From NCBI GenBank assembly GCA_016490735.1, contig JAEMWC010000344.1:1-64000 (forward strand): a stretch of 64,000 nt of DNA. Direction: 5' to 3'. Numbering within the stretch: the first letter of the stretch is position 1; each line of letters opens with the position of its first letter. This DNA comes from Pachyseris speciosa (taxonomy: Eukaryota > Cnidaria > Anthozoa > Scleractinia > Pachyseridae). A program made the position numbers and the translations under genes. The notes beneath the pieces are model-generated. The model was not told the DNA's origin and did no database searches. It saw nothing but the letters and a program-made list of their open reading frames with translations. Shown piece after piece: positions 42,700-54,014 of the stretch.

Positions 42700-45205
42700 G
42701 ATAAATTCTTTACCTTAGAACAAATTTTATGCCAGTTTAAGAGATTGGCCAAGCCTTAACATACTTGAGCAGTTCTCTTATTGAAGCAGAAGATTTTCAA
42801 TTTTCAAACTGCTCTTTAACGCGTTTGAACGTATGTTAAACTCCGATCACAAAGCGCATAACAAATGTAGCCAATCAGGAACGGATACAGATATCCCTGA
42901 AAACCTGTGGGATATTAGAGCAAGCTTTTGGTAGCCGTTGCGCAGACGGACTATATCCCGGTTTTCACCCAGGTTTTGAGTGACAAGTCCAGATGTTAAT
43001 ACCACTGGCTACCGAGTATCTCGCGACTTCAAAATTCATTGATTGACGTTTGACGAAGATTCGTCGAGCTCCGAGGCAGGACGACGGCGCCTTTGAAGAG
43101 TGGTAACCATCCGCAACTTGTGGCCACAAAATTTGCAAATTGGATAAAAATTGAATAGCGTCGGTATGGCCCATCCGCTTTGTACTTGGAAACAGAAATA
43201 ACGTCATCACAGGGAAATTAGACATTGGGCTTCGCTCGAAATCATCTTGGCTTTGATGAAGGACTTAAAAAATTTTCATTCGTCCACGTCAATCCTACAG
43301 CGTATTCAACACTTTCACTTGTAATGGAGCTTTATAGAATAACTGTGTCAATAACAAAATGCTCGAATGTGATTGGTTCTTAACAGCCTTTATTTCTGAC
43401 TTAATTGACTGCTTCAGGTCCAAACTGTCCGATTTGAGCTGTCCGATTACAAACACTTACAGTTACCTTATTTGGGTATGTTGAGCAGTAGCTGCCATGT
43501 CGTGTCAGTTGTCAATCATCGCGCTTAGTAAAATAGCAACCATTTCCGCTGGTTATTTTGTACAATACGTTTTAGAATTTAGAAAGTTGACTTCTAGAGT
43601 TTCTCGCATTTTCTTATTGGCACAATTAACTGGTAATCGGACTTCGTGTCGTACAATTCAGGGGTAATCGTGCCCATAATTTCAAATCAGCCTCGCGCTA
43701 CGCGCTCGGCCAATTTGAAATCACTCGCCCGATTACTTCCTGACTTATACTCCACTCAGTCCTATTACCATTACTAATCGTGATTGAGGTTACATTAGCT
43801 ATTATAACATAGCCATGAAATTCGCTATGAAATTATAAAATAGCCATGACATTCGCTCAGCCTGCGCCTCGAGCAACTCTTACGAAAGTGCTTTCAAAGT
43901 GGTCATACCACCGACCAATAGAGGCAACTGAGGAGCCCCTAAAGACGATACGCGACTGAAACTAGCCTCATTAATTCGTAAGAAAGTTGATTCCGTTTTC
44001 AGCCACAGAAGGTGTATTTATCTTTTGGCTATGATCGGAAGAAATAGGTTTGGTGTTAAAAACTCATCAGAAATTAAAACCAAAACCATAGACTGGAAAT
44101 TGGTTATGTTGATGTAGGCAAAATATGCAATTAACATTTGAGATCCCGAATAAAGCTTCGCGCGAAAAAATGTCAGAAGACTACTGGATTCCTAACTGAA
44201 ATTATCTTTTTTTTACGCTGCGTTTGCTATTTTGTAAGCAGTTTTTTTTTTTGGCAGCTGCTACATCAGTAATCATTCATCTCACCAAAGAGCCCAAAAG
44301 GGAGAAACATTTCATCCTACAAAGTTTACAGTAACCTCATTAGTCGAGGAGAGCTTGATTTCATTTCTTTTGACAAAAGCCTTGATGCATGATTTTTCAC
44401 CCGAGTTACGAGCTGTAACTTAAATAATAAACAAGGTCAGAAAAAAAAGAAGAGGAAAAGTGATCGGTGGACAAAAAAAAGTCATGAGGCAATGCATCAG
44501 TTTTGTGACGGGCCTACTTTCAATTACTGTGCAAAGCTAGGTTACCATGGCCAGTTGCACTGACCGAAAGCACTGGAACTATTGAAAAACCAAATATGTA
44601 ACATATCATAACTGATGTTCCCACTTACTGCAATAATATATTTGAACTCCATATCAAATCCACTACTTTTTCAGCTGCTGTGTACGTCGGAAGAGTCGAA
44701 CCTGGTTATAGTATGGTTCACTCCAAACCATATATATTATGTATACCCTTATGCAGCTAATTTTTCTACTGTGTATATAATTCCAAAAGAATTTAATTAA
44801 GCAAGTAGCTTTCCAGAATCAGCTTCAATGCCATCGACAAGAGAATTCTGGAGACGCCTCGTACTGATTGCGCAAAGTTTTGTAAAATTGTTGAGTAATG
44901 AGTTAATTTTTTTCTACACCTTTTTCTACGCCTCCGCGAGGTAATCGCAAGCGCCCCAATTAGTTATTATTTTTATGGGCTGGGGATGAGAATACAGTTT
45001 GGTGACAATACATAAAATATCTTTTTAGAAATACAAACTCTCCGCGGTTTCTGAACTTTCTTGATCAGTATTTGACTGAAACCTTAACTTAGCAGAACGA
45101 AGAACGCCCCTATATTCAATCTTACTGCAGGTAACCAATGGTTTATAAAAAAACAACTTTTAAAATCTCTATGGTCTAACAAGGAGACGTAATTATTTTC
45201 GCATA
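42700..45205. other. No gene recognised; one short foldback
   Basis: Mostly unique-looking AT-rich DNA. A hairpin at about 43678-43735 (atttcaaat...cctcgcgctacgcgctcgg...atttgaaat), between two gtaatcg/cgattac strings, looks like a small MITE core. An 86-codon minus-strand frame at 42965-43225 has no recognised domain, and I do not call it. Confidence 0.4.
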
Positions 45206-45206
45206 A

Positions 45207-45415
45207 AAGTATTGATACCTTAAAGAAACCTACCGAGGATGGTGCTTACTTTTGAGTGGATGGTCAAACGAAGGCTACTGAAAAGCTAAGGAAGTCATTT
45301 TTTGTGCTTATCACATGTCCGTAACTGATACCTTAACAAAACCTACCCTGGATGGTGCTTACTTTTGAGTGGGTGGTCAAATGAAGGCTACTGAAAAGCT
45401 AGGGAAGTCAAATGC
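45207..45415. repeat. Tandem duplication, ~113-bp period, two diverged copies
   Basis: tgataccttaa-aaacctacc-ggatggtgcttacttttgagtgg-tggtcaaa-gaaggctactgaaaagcta-ggaagtca occurs at 45213 and again at 45325 with about one change in ten. Confidence 0.85.
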
Positions 45416-45894
45416 ACATGTTTGTGTAAACAAACCCTTCCCGTGGACGATAAAATGTTACAACTTGTTCATGCAGATACGGTTTCCGCGGGATATTAAT
45501 CCAACAGATAGATGATATAATCAGTGACCTGGTATCGCCTTTTCAACAATCCACTGACAATCAATAACACGTCTATAAGGTACTTAAATCGAGTTTTAAT
45601 TTGTCGAAATGCGACTTTCCCATTACATTTGTAACATGTCGCAAGTCTATGAAACAAACGCCTCCTTATTTCGAAGTGAGAAATTCGAAATTCTAAGAGC
45701 AGCAATAGCACAAATTCTGACAAATCTGGGAAGATCTATCTGAGGCACAATTGCCAAGACTTCTGGTTCTCGTCAAGATGTGAAAATTGGCCCAGTAAAA
45801 CGTCGTCTCGATTGAACCAGTGTCAATACAGTTCTGTAAGCTTCATTCCATCTATTAGTTGCCCAATAATGACTGTTCTCGTAAGTTGGAAGTG

Positions 45895-46045
45895 GAAGTA
45901 GTGTACGGCTCCGAAAATAATCCCAGGACCGCAAATGATTCTGAGCCGCAAATGATCCCTTACCAGAAATGATCCTCCCCAAACTGTGCCCTAAATGATC
46001 GAGCACCAGAAATGATCCTTATATTGGACTGCAAATTATCCCGAC
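45895..46045. repeat. Degenerate short repeat (gcaaatgatcc-like)
   Basis: Six or so variants of accgcaaatgatcc lie in a row with irregular spacing. It could be an eroded minisatellite or MITE interior. Confidence 0.5.
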
Positions 46046-46171
46046 CAATAACCAAGGAATTGCATGGATTGAAAAGCTCCATTGGGGAGGTTCAATAAAG
46101 TATGTATAAGAAATATTGCAGTAGTACATGTAGTTTATTTTTCTTTTTGTTTTGTTTTTACGTGCTTGTTT

Positions 46172-46176
<5 letters not shown>

Positions 46177-46237
<61 letters not shown>
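46177..46237. repeat. (GT)n microsatellite, ~30 units
   Basis: A pure dinucleotide array. Open frames across it are artefacts. Confidence 0.98.
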
Positions 46238-46238
<1 letters not shown>

Positions 46239-46267
46239 AAAATCTGCAGTACTGCGTGACGTTCTGT

Positions 46268-46709
46268 AGCTACAAATGATTGACAGCTGTACTCCACCTT
46301 TACTTTCAAGGCGCGTGAACGCTTTTTTCAAGATGGCTGAAATTTTGCGCGAAAACGTCTTTGCCTCGACTGGATCACAGGGGTACATTTTGCAGTTAGC
46401 GGGTTGCATCGCAGTTGCGATTAGACTTAAAATTGCCTTTCAAACCGTGAAATGTGTACTAAAACTGAAGCAATACGCTTCAATATAGCCAGTTCACAAA
46501 AAAATAACAATAATGCTGGCCTCTTTCCTGGCATCCCTCGGGTTTCATCAAGAAGAGATCTTGAAGGCGAGGCAAACGCGTTTTACCGCGAAATAAAACA
46601 AACTATAGCATTCATTTCTTATCAGGACTTCTTGGTTCAGCCATCTTGAAAAAAGTGTTCTCGCGCCTTGAAAGTGAAGGTGGAGTACAGCTGTCAATCA
46701 TCTGTAGCT
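46268..46709. mobile_element. 442-bp MITE with ~70-bp TIRs
   Basis: agctacaaatgattgacagc at 46268 and its complement ending at 46709 begin arms that pair through ctgtactccacctttactttcaaggcgcg and ttttttcaagatggctga with few mismatches. No ORF of note. No clear target duplication. Confidence 0.85.
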
Positions 46710-46995
46710 TGCATGTGAAGACCGCATGAAAATGTTCAAATATAGATGCGTCCACTATTGTTTTGCCGCCGTGGAAAAAAAAATTGAGTAACAACAATCT
46801 CGGGAGCTTGAGTACTGGGTGTGGTGTGCGACCTTTATGAAACATGTTATAAAAGAAAAACTGTTTTTCTTTCTATTCTATTTTGCTAAAGATTAATTTT
46901 CCTTTTCTGGCTACCACTGGCCGGTTTTCCGGCGTTCCTACTTTTTCCGGATTCTTGATTTTCCATTCCCGGGCCTTGGAAGACTGGTGACGATC

Positions 46996-47252
46996 ATAAC
47001 GAAGAAAGCACCGAATATTATGGAGAAACCACTGAATATAACGTAGTAAGCGCCGAATATCATAATGTAAGCACCCGAAATAATGAAGAAAGTACCAAAC
47101 AAAGTTAGAACCAAATATAATGACGAAAGCACCGAAAATAACGGAGAAAACACCGAATATAATGAAGAAAGCACCGAATATAAAGACAACAGCACCGAGT
47201 ATAATGTGATAACCTCCCAATATAATAACATAAGTACTGAATATGATGACTG
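46996..47252. repeat. 21-bp minisatellite, ~12 units
   Basis: The unit is close to aatgaagaaagcaccgaatat. As the period is a multiple of three, several frames on both strands stay open and give repeats such as NEESTEY on plus and YSVLSSL or FGAFFII on minus. No start, splice or partner sequence suggests that any of these is a gene. Confidence 0.9.
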
Positions 47253-47786
47253 GATTGGCTTCATGCTCGAAATCCCGATGAAAGGATGAATGTCATTTAT
47301 CCAGCTGATTCAGTATAGAACCGAAGCGCAAGCCACTGGAAATATGGCCTTGCCGGGCCATCCTCAATAGGATTGACGACGCGACAACCACCGCCGGTTA
47401 CTGTCAGACATTTCTTGAGAGAAGAGCCACGCTGATCAGCTCCTCTTCACTAGCGAGGTATGGAATCCCTCGGAGGTCTTGATGGCAAACTGGGAAAGAT
47501 CGTTCGCAGTACATCGTGACGCATTGCAATCGTCTCGTTGCAGACCAGCGGTGATTTTAAGCCCTTCTCAAATAGAAGAGCGAGTCTTTTTCTGCATTCG
47601 TCGGCGCGAAGCGGATCGACAGATCTGCTCTCGAATGCACGTGTTCTCTTCTGGAGAATAATGCTTCCACTGAACAAAGTACGCCGTTTCGCGGCCTTGA
47701 ATTCATTTTGCGACCACGCGCTCAACTTAGAACAAACCCATAACAGTAGGCTTTACAAAAGGACGATATTTCTCGGAATCGGTTGT

Positions 47787-50700
47787 AACTAGGAGATTCC
47801 CTAATCAAGAACATCGATCCCCAGAAACTCACCAAAAAAACAGTCGACCAGTGCACGTATCCAGGTAAAACCAGCGACCAAATCTGCCATGAAATAGATA
47901 GCATCCACATCGATGTTGAGCCCTCGCATGTGATCTATCATTCGGGCACGAATAATTTGCCATCTTATAGTGTCGAAAACCTGGCTTTAAAGATTCGAAA
48001 TAAATTCCAAACCGCGAAAATAGGTATCTCCAGCCTCACACACAGAGAAGACATTAGTGTGTCGACGAAGTTATCGGAGGTCAACGAAAAACTTAAGGAG
48101 ATGAGCAACAGAAATGACTTTCATTTCATTGACAATTCACATATAGATGGATCCTGCCTCAACAGTAGTAAATTGTACATTATATAGTATATTGTGTAGT
48201 AAATTGAACTCTAAGGGATCAGCTTACCTAGCTGCTAGTTTTATTAAATTTCTCAGACCGCCGGCAAATAAAGCAAAACCCCACTACGTCAGCTAGGACA
48301 GTTAACTACGCAGCTAGCGTCGGGATCAACAGCTCACCCAGTACGCAAGAAACCACCTCGGTAGACACGGCTTGTCATGACCCAATAAGAGGCGAGTTTG
48401 GTTCCACTGTTCGTAGCGTCGCTAAACTAAAAAGTCTCAAAATTGCCAACCTGGATGTTAATAGTCCACTCAAACATATTGATGAAATTAGGCATGTCTT
48501 ACTTAGCACACCTTTTGATATTTTCGCTATAAATGAGTCTAAAATTGACCAATCAATACCCAACAATGAGATAGGTATTCCTGGCTATAATCCTATTAGA
48601 AAGGATCGTAATAGAGCTGGAGGCGGTGTCGTCTCAGTGTACATTCGGGATCTGATATACCGTATTCCGATAGGGAAGACTTGGTGCCTAGCAGTCTTGA
48701 GATGGTCTGTGCTGAAGTCAACCGCCCACATAGCAAATCTTTTCTTGTATGCACTTGGTATAGGCCTCCAAATTCGGATATGGACCTATTTAATAAGTGC
48801 GAGATATTTTTTCAAAGGTGTGACGCCGAGAGCAAAGAGTTAGTGTTACTGGTCGGTGATCTTAATTGTTACGTTAGTAAAGTCTCATCGGATCCCCACA
48901 CACGACAGTTGATTTTGCTCTGCTCACTGTACAAAATTGATCAGCTAATAGACAAACCCACCAGGGTGACAGATATTTCAGCCACCCTGATAGATCTAGT
49001 TTTAACAAGTGCTAAAGAGAACATATATCAGTGCTTCTGGTGTTATACATCTTGGAATCTCAGATCACAGTTTGATAGATGCATTGCGGAAATCTGTGTT
49101 ACCAAAAACTAATCCGGGTGTGAGAGAAATCAGAGACTACAAACATTTTGATGCTGAGCTTTTCGTTGAAGATTTATCCCGAATGCCTTGGAGCGTGATT
49201 CAACAATTCAATAATCCCAACACATGTTGGAATGTATGGAAATCCTTTTTTTACTGAGATATTAAATAGGCATACACCTATACGACACAAAAGAACAAGA
49301 GGGAACTCCGTTTCCTGGATTGCACCTCACATCAAGGACCTCATGAGAAATCGAAACTATCACAGAAAACAGCAAATAAAATATGCCTTACAGACCCATT
49401 GGGAGAGTTTCAAAAAATTGCGTAAGAAAGTAAATATTCAAATGCGTAATGCCAAATCCAATTTAATATTGGACCGACGCTAGCAGCAGAATACAATGAA
49501 GAGTCGTGCAATATTGACCAAACGACAAAAGACAATATCGATTCATTCCCATGCACGCAGTTTAAATTTTCACCAATTCCTGTTGATAACGTTGCGTCAA
49601 CTCTGAGAGGCCTGAAAGCAAATAAAACAACCGGCCTGGATAAGATTCCTCCTAAAATTCTTAAACTGTCAGCAAGTATAGTTGCACCATCTTTGACGTA
49701 CATCTTTAACCTGTCTCTTGCGACTAGAATCTACATAGATGATTGGAAACGCACATGTGCAACGCCGATTTTTAAATCTGGAGACAGACGGCAACGTGCG
49801 AACTACCGCCCCATTTCTATTTTACCAGCAGCAAGCGAAGCATTTGAAAAGGAGATCTTTCGCCAGGTATATGGTCACCTGACTACAAACTGCATGTTGT
49901 CCAAACTTCAATCTGGATTCCATCCAAAGCACTCCACGGTAACAGCTCTCATCCAAATGTGGGATGAATGGCTTAAAATTTGGATAATGGGAAACTGAAT
50001 GGCGTCATTTTTCTTGATATTAAAAAAGCATTCGATTCAATAAATCATGGCATTCTTCTAAATAAGATGAACATTTTGGTATTTCGAGCATAGAATTGAG
50101 GTGGTTCGAATCTTATTTGACAAATAGAGAGCAGCAAATGAAGTATTAATGGACAACTATCATCCAAGAAAACAATCACCTGTGGCGTGCCTCAGGGTTC
50201 AAACCTGGGTCCATTGTTGTTCCTATTATATATTAACGACCTGCCTGAGTGTTTAAGATCGACTACTCCATGTATGTATGCCGATGATACCCAAATCTTC
50301 TCATCCTCTTATGATGCCAACGAACTTGTCATTTACACTAAATTCTGACCTTGCTCATGTCGACAACTGGCTTTTAGAAAATAAACTTCAAATGCACCTC
50401 TCTAAGTCCAAATTGATGTTTATTGGCTCCTCATATAATTTGGACAATAAAAATACTGAAGAACCCGTTGTGGTAAATAATATACCCATATCACAAACTG
50501 ATACACATACATGCCTAGTGGTTCAGATAGACATGATTTGTACGTAAGAAGGCCAGTGTGGGTATTGGAGCGACTGAGACGTATCAAGCCCCTTGTTCCT
50601 GTAAATACGCTTGAAAAGGTTTATAAGAGCCTAGTACAGCCTCATTTTGAATACTTAAGTAACTGCGGCAAATTACTAAAAGATAAGTTACAAAGATTTC

Positions 50701-51258
50701 AATCTCGTGCTGCTAGAGTTCTAACTGGCGCCAGTAGTGATATTCGTTCCGCTAATATAATCGAGATCCTCTCTTGGGACACACTTGATGTGAGGTAGCT
50801 CCGGGCCAAATTAACATTCATGTATAAAATACTAAATGACGACACCGCGCCCAACCTCAAGAACTCTTTTGTTAGAAGGAATGCTGATCAGACTAATTAC
50901 CATCTTAGAAATAGTGCTACAGATCTGACACTTCCTAAACCGAAGAGAGAGTTTCTAAAAATAAGTATCAAATACAACGACGCGATGCTTTGGAACCAAC
51001 GCCCAAATGAAGCAAAACTAGCGGAATCGATGTATTCATTTCATAAATATATCAAAACGTAATTCGGCCATGTCATGCTATATTGTCTTGTATTAGTCAT
51101 GTCCTATAGCTATCCTAGTACTCTTTACTATTTAGCTTATAACTTTTAGTTTTCTTTCTTAGCTGAATTTTCGTAGTTTTAATCTCGTTTCGTATTATTA
51201 ATCTCGTATTATTAGCTTTAGTTTCTTTTTTAATGTCTCTATAAACACGCCCTCCATG
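47787..51258 (+). mobile_element. Nearly full-length CR1/L2-type LINE, frameshifted
   Basis: ORF1 remnant: a GDSL/SGNH-esterase-like domain with LGDSLIKNIDPQKL (about 47788), CTYPGKTSDQICHEI, HSGTNNLPSY (47940) and FHFIDNSHIDGSCLNSSKLY (48130). ORF2 starts about 48410 with a LINE endonuclease (IANLDVNSPLKHIDEI, INESKIDQSIP, GGGVVSVYIRD, LLVGDLNCYVSK, GISDHSLI). It is followed by the reverse transcriptase: NKTTGLDKIPPKILK (49620), RANYRPISILP (49795), LDIKKAFDSINH (50015), GVPQGSNLGPLLFLLYIND (50185), CMYADDTQIFSSS (50270), then the C-terminal region to 51060. Frameshifts near 48665, 49025, 49245, 49980 and 50310 and scattered stops inactivate it. The 3' UTR runs to the ctccatgga phrase. The same family ends at 1-168/5078-5195. 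Confidence 0.93.
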
Positions 51259-51545
51259 GAAATGGTAATGGTAATGGATTTATATACCGCACATATCACA
51301 TAGTTTCATGGCGGTTTACAATTCTTCTCTAGGGTGAGATCGGACGTCAGCCTGTAAAGGCGCCTCTGGCAGCCGCTATCAGTCCATTTTGATCTCACCC
51401 ACCCACCCAACCCACACATGAATGTCAAGACAGATGAAAGGTAGACCACCACACCAGGAACTACGTCCCCTACTCTTTTCGAACAGTGTGTGGGTTCTTT
51501 AACGTCCCACAGATTATTAGGAACAAGTGTTGTGAGACGGGACCT
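51259..51545 (-). mobile_element. SINE- or LINE-tail fragment with ATTACC tail
   Basis: On the minus strand, 51545-51420 is close to the central domain of the SINE at 22085-22485 (GGGACGTTAAAGAACCCACA, GTAGGGGACGTAGTTCC). The part beyond is different and ends in (ATTACC)n at 51256-51280. No tRNA head is present. It is either the 3' part of another SINE family with the same central domain or the 3' UTR of the LINE it touches. Confidence 0.6.
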
Positions 51546-52516
51546 ACGGTTTATTAAACCCATAAAACGAATAGCAGCACGGTCAGTTGGAACATCAAGG
51601 TGGAAGTTGAAATCTCCAGTCAGCAGGAGCGGTCCATTAGTACTAGCCAGCATTTCTAGAAATGTTGCAAATTCGTTCAGGAATAACGTTACATTGAGCT
51701 TGTGTTCCTGCGATGGAGGAGGCCTGTAGACGACCACTAATCTCAAGCCAGTTGTTGAATAGTTCATCATACAATCAATAAACTCAAATGATCTAAATGA
51801 GACACCAATTGATAACTTTTTTAGGCAGAAACATTTCCTATACAGCACAGCTACACCACCACCTCTACGTTTGGTACGAGGCAAATGGTGAAAGTTATAG
51901 CCAGAAGGACAGAGGCAATTTACAGCACTCTGATCAGCCATATCCGCACGCAGCCAGGTTTCGGTTATGGCAAGAATGTCAATGGCATTGTCCACAACAA
52001 AATCTTTAACAATAAAGGACTTGTTCATCACAGATCTGGTATTTAGAAGACAGAAGTCAACATTCTTTGAAAATACAGTATTAACTGGAAGTGGAGAGCG
52101 TGGAACTATAATCAAGTTGCCACGATTTCGCCGACAACAATCAGCATAGAAACAATTGTTATTAGCTTGCTCTCGAAGGGAAATCTTGGTCGCAATTTTC
52201 CTCCTTCCTCCACGTTTTCCTCTAAATCGAAAGAGCTGATTTTCCTTGACCGCAGAAAGTAAGTCTGAGTCGATGCAATGGATCGTAGAATAGCAGTGCT
52301 TTGTCCACCCAGATCATTCGCTCTTTCCTCGTTCAACCTTGCTTGCTGCTTCAGCTTTGCTACAGAGTTTCTGTAGATGTATTTGTTTACGATCGATAGC
52401 AAAGATATATTAAGACTTCTGCGATTACGTCGTCGAATTGTTCCCATCCCTTCGCGAACAATACTCTTTCGTTCGAGTCTCACATAGCCTTTAGGATATT
52501 TTGAAATGTAAAGCAA
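51546..52516 (-). pseudogene. 5' half of a LINE ORF: N-terminus and endonuclease, RT missing
   Basis: The minus-strand frame begins about 52516 with an N-terminal region (YVRLERKSIVREGMG, NSVAKLKQQARLNEER). At about 52070 it enters a typical LINE endonuclease: VDFCLLNTRSVMNKS, IDILAITETWLRADM, RRGGGVAVLYRK, VVYRPPPSQEH, LLLTGDFNFHLD (about 51620). It stops after PTDRAAIRFMGL, where sequence of the SINE-like tail begins, so the reverse transcriptase has been lost. A stop near 52112 splits the frame. Confidence 0.85.
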
Positions 52517-53562
52517 ATGTCTTTGTTTGTATAAAAGGACAAATTTATTCTTAGCGTTGCGTAGGATTGCGTGATCTGTTGCATAAGTATATCTCCAATC
52601 ACAAATTAAAGCGCGTAAGAAATCCAGCCAATCAGAAACGGATACAGATATCCCTGCAAAGCCTGCTGGATATCAGAACAAGCCTTTGAGAGCCGTTGAG
52701 CAGACTCTGTACCGTATTTCCTCAAATAAGCGCCCAGGTTCTAACGCCCTTCTCCCAATAAGCGCCCTCCCCCTCGGCCAAAATAGCAAATAAACGCCAC
52801 CCTCGAATAAGGCCCCCTGGGCCTTCCGCTCACTTTTCGTAAATACTAGGATTAAAGGAAAACCTGTTTCTATTGTCATTTTATTTATAATATTTTAAGT
52901 TTCAACTACACTGGCATCAGTATATGTAAAGGAACAGTTATTGTCCGTTAGGTCACTTCCAGTTATTTCTATTTTCTTGTGCTTTCAGAGTTCTTTTATG
53001 TGCATAACCAATGAAAATAAAGTTACAGTTCCTTGAGAAAAAACTTAATAAGCGCTCCCCTTTTTGGCCAAAATTTTAAACAAGCGCCCGGGCGCTTATT
53101 CGAAGAAATACGGTATACCGGCTCGGTGGTTTGCACTATCTTCGATGCAGGCTAGATCATCTCGGTTGCGCGACAAAATAACCAGATTTACGGCTCGGTA
53201 ATCATGGAACGGCAAAGAGAAGAATATAGATTCTTATTTTTTAAAGGGCGCATGCGTTTGCCAAAAATAAAAATTTGATTGCCGGCAAATATTTGCCATG
53301 ATATTTGGAGGAGACAAACAAATTTTGTTAATCCTAGCACGGAAAAGCCCTTTAACGTCACACAAAATAAAATCAGTGTCAGTAACAGGGAACCTGTGTG
53401 CCACAAAATGGTTTGAAATCTAAAAGTGGTTTGTAAGCAACGATTTGGTAAAACATAGACAAGCAAGTCTCTGTTTCCATGGTGAACAATAATAATAATG
53501 ATGATGATGATGATGATAAAGGTGCTTACTGTTTATTCGTCTGCAGTCGAAATTTTTTGCAG
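52300..53562. repeat. ~1.26 kb inverted repeat, right arm (partner 40466-41727)
   Basis: Reverse complement of the left arm, including the MITE and the LINE ORF start. On its right it abuts a minus-strand Penelope fragment at about 53562. Confidence 0.85.
52712..53113. mobile_element. 402-bp MITE, sister of 40928-41330
   Basis: TIRs ccgtatttcctcaaataagc and gcttattcgaagaaatacgg, with TA on both sides (52710-52711, 53114-53115). Inverted relative to its sister because it lies in the opposite arm of the large inverted repeat. Confidence 0.88.
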
Positions 53563-53698
53563 AGGTACACGTGAAACGATCAGTGATCTTAACAGATCGC
53601 TTAGGGCCCGATATTCTGTCAGTATTTTGAATGAAAGGACAAGTTTTGCATCGCGAGCGCGCCGTTTTAAAGTGCCAGGTTGTTAAGTTGTTTTGACA
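53563..53698 (-). mobile_element. Penelope fragment (linker to start of endonuclease), minus strand
   Basis: Matches PLE-3 at about 62615-62755 (gaggtacacgtgaaacgatc, cttagggcccgata, gcgagcgcgcc). Joined head to head at 53698/53701 to the plus-strand Penelope fragment with which the second 8 kb copy begins. Confidence 0.8.
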
Positions 53699-54014
53699 GC
53701 GAATGACAGAATTCCATTCACCCTCATATTTCATCCTCATAATAACCCAGTTAAAGTCATCATTCTTGATAACTTTAAGATACCGCAAAATGATCCAGAA
53801 ACTGCTAGAATCTTTTCGCAACCACCGCTGATTTCATTCAAACGCGACGAAAATGTAGGTAACTTTCTAGGTAGAAGCGCATTCAAAACAACTGAACAAC
53901 CTGGCACTTTTAAATGCGCGCGCTAGCGATGCAAAACATGTCCTTTCCTTCAAAACACTGACAAAATATCAGGCTCTAACCGATCTGTATTATTATTTCG
54001 GGGATTAGGGTCGT

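Noticed and set aside
46019..46409. Frames of HTHTHT or VCVCVC repeats
   Set aside because: They translate the (GT)n microsatellite.
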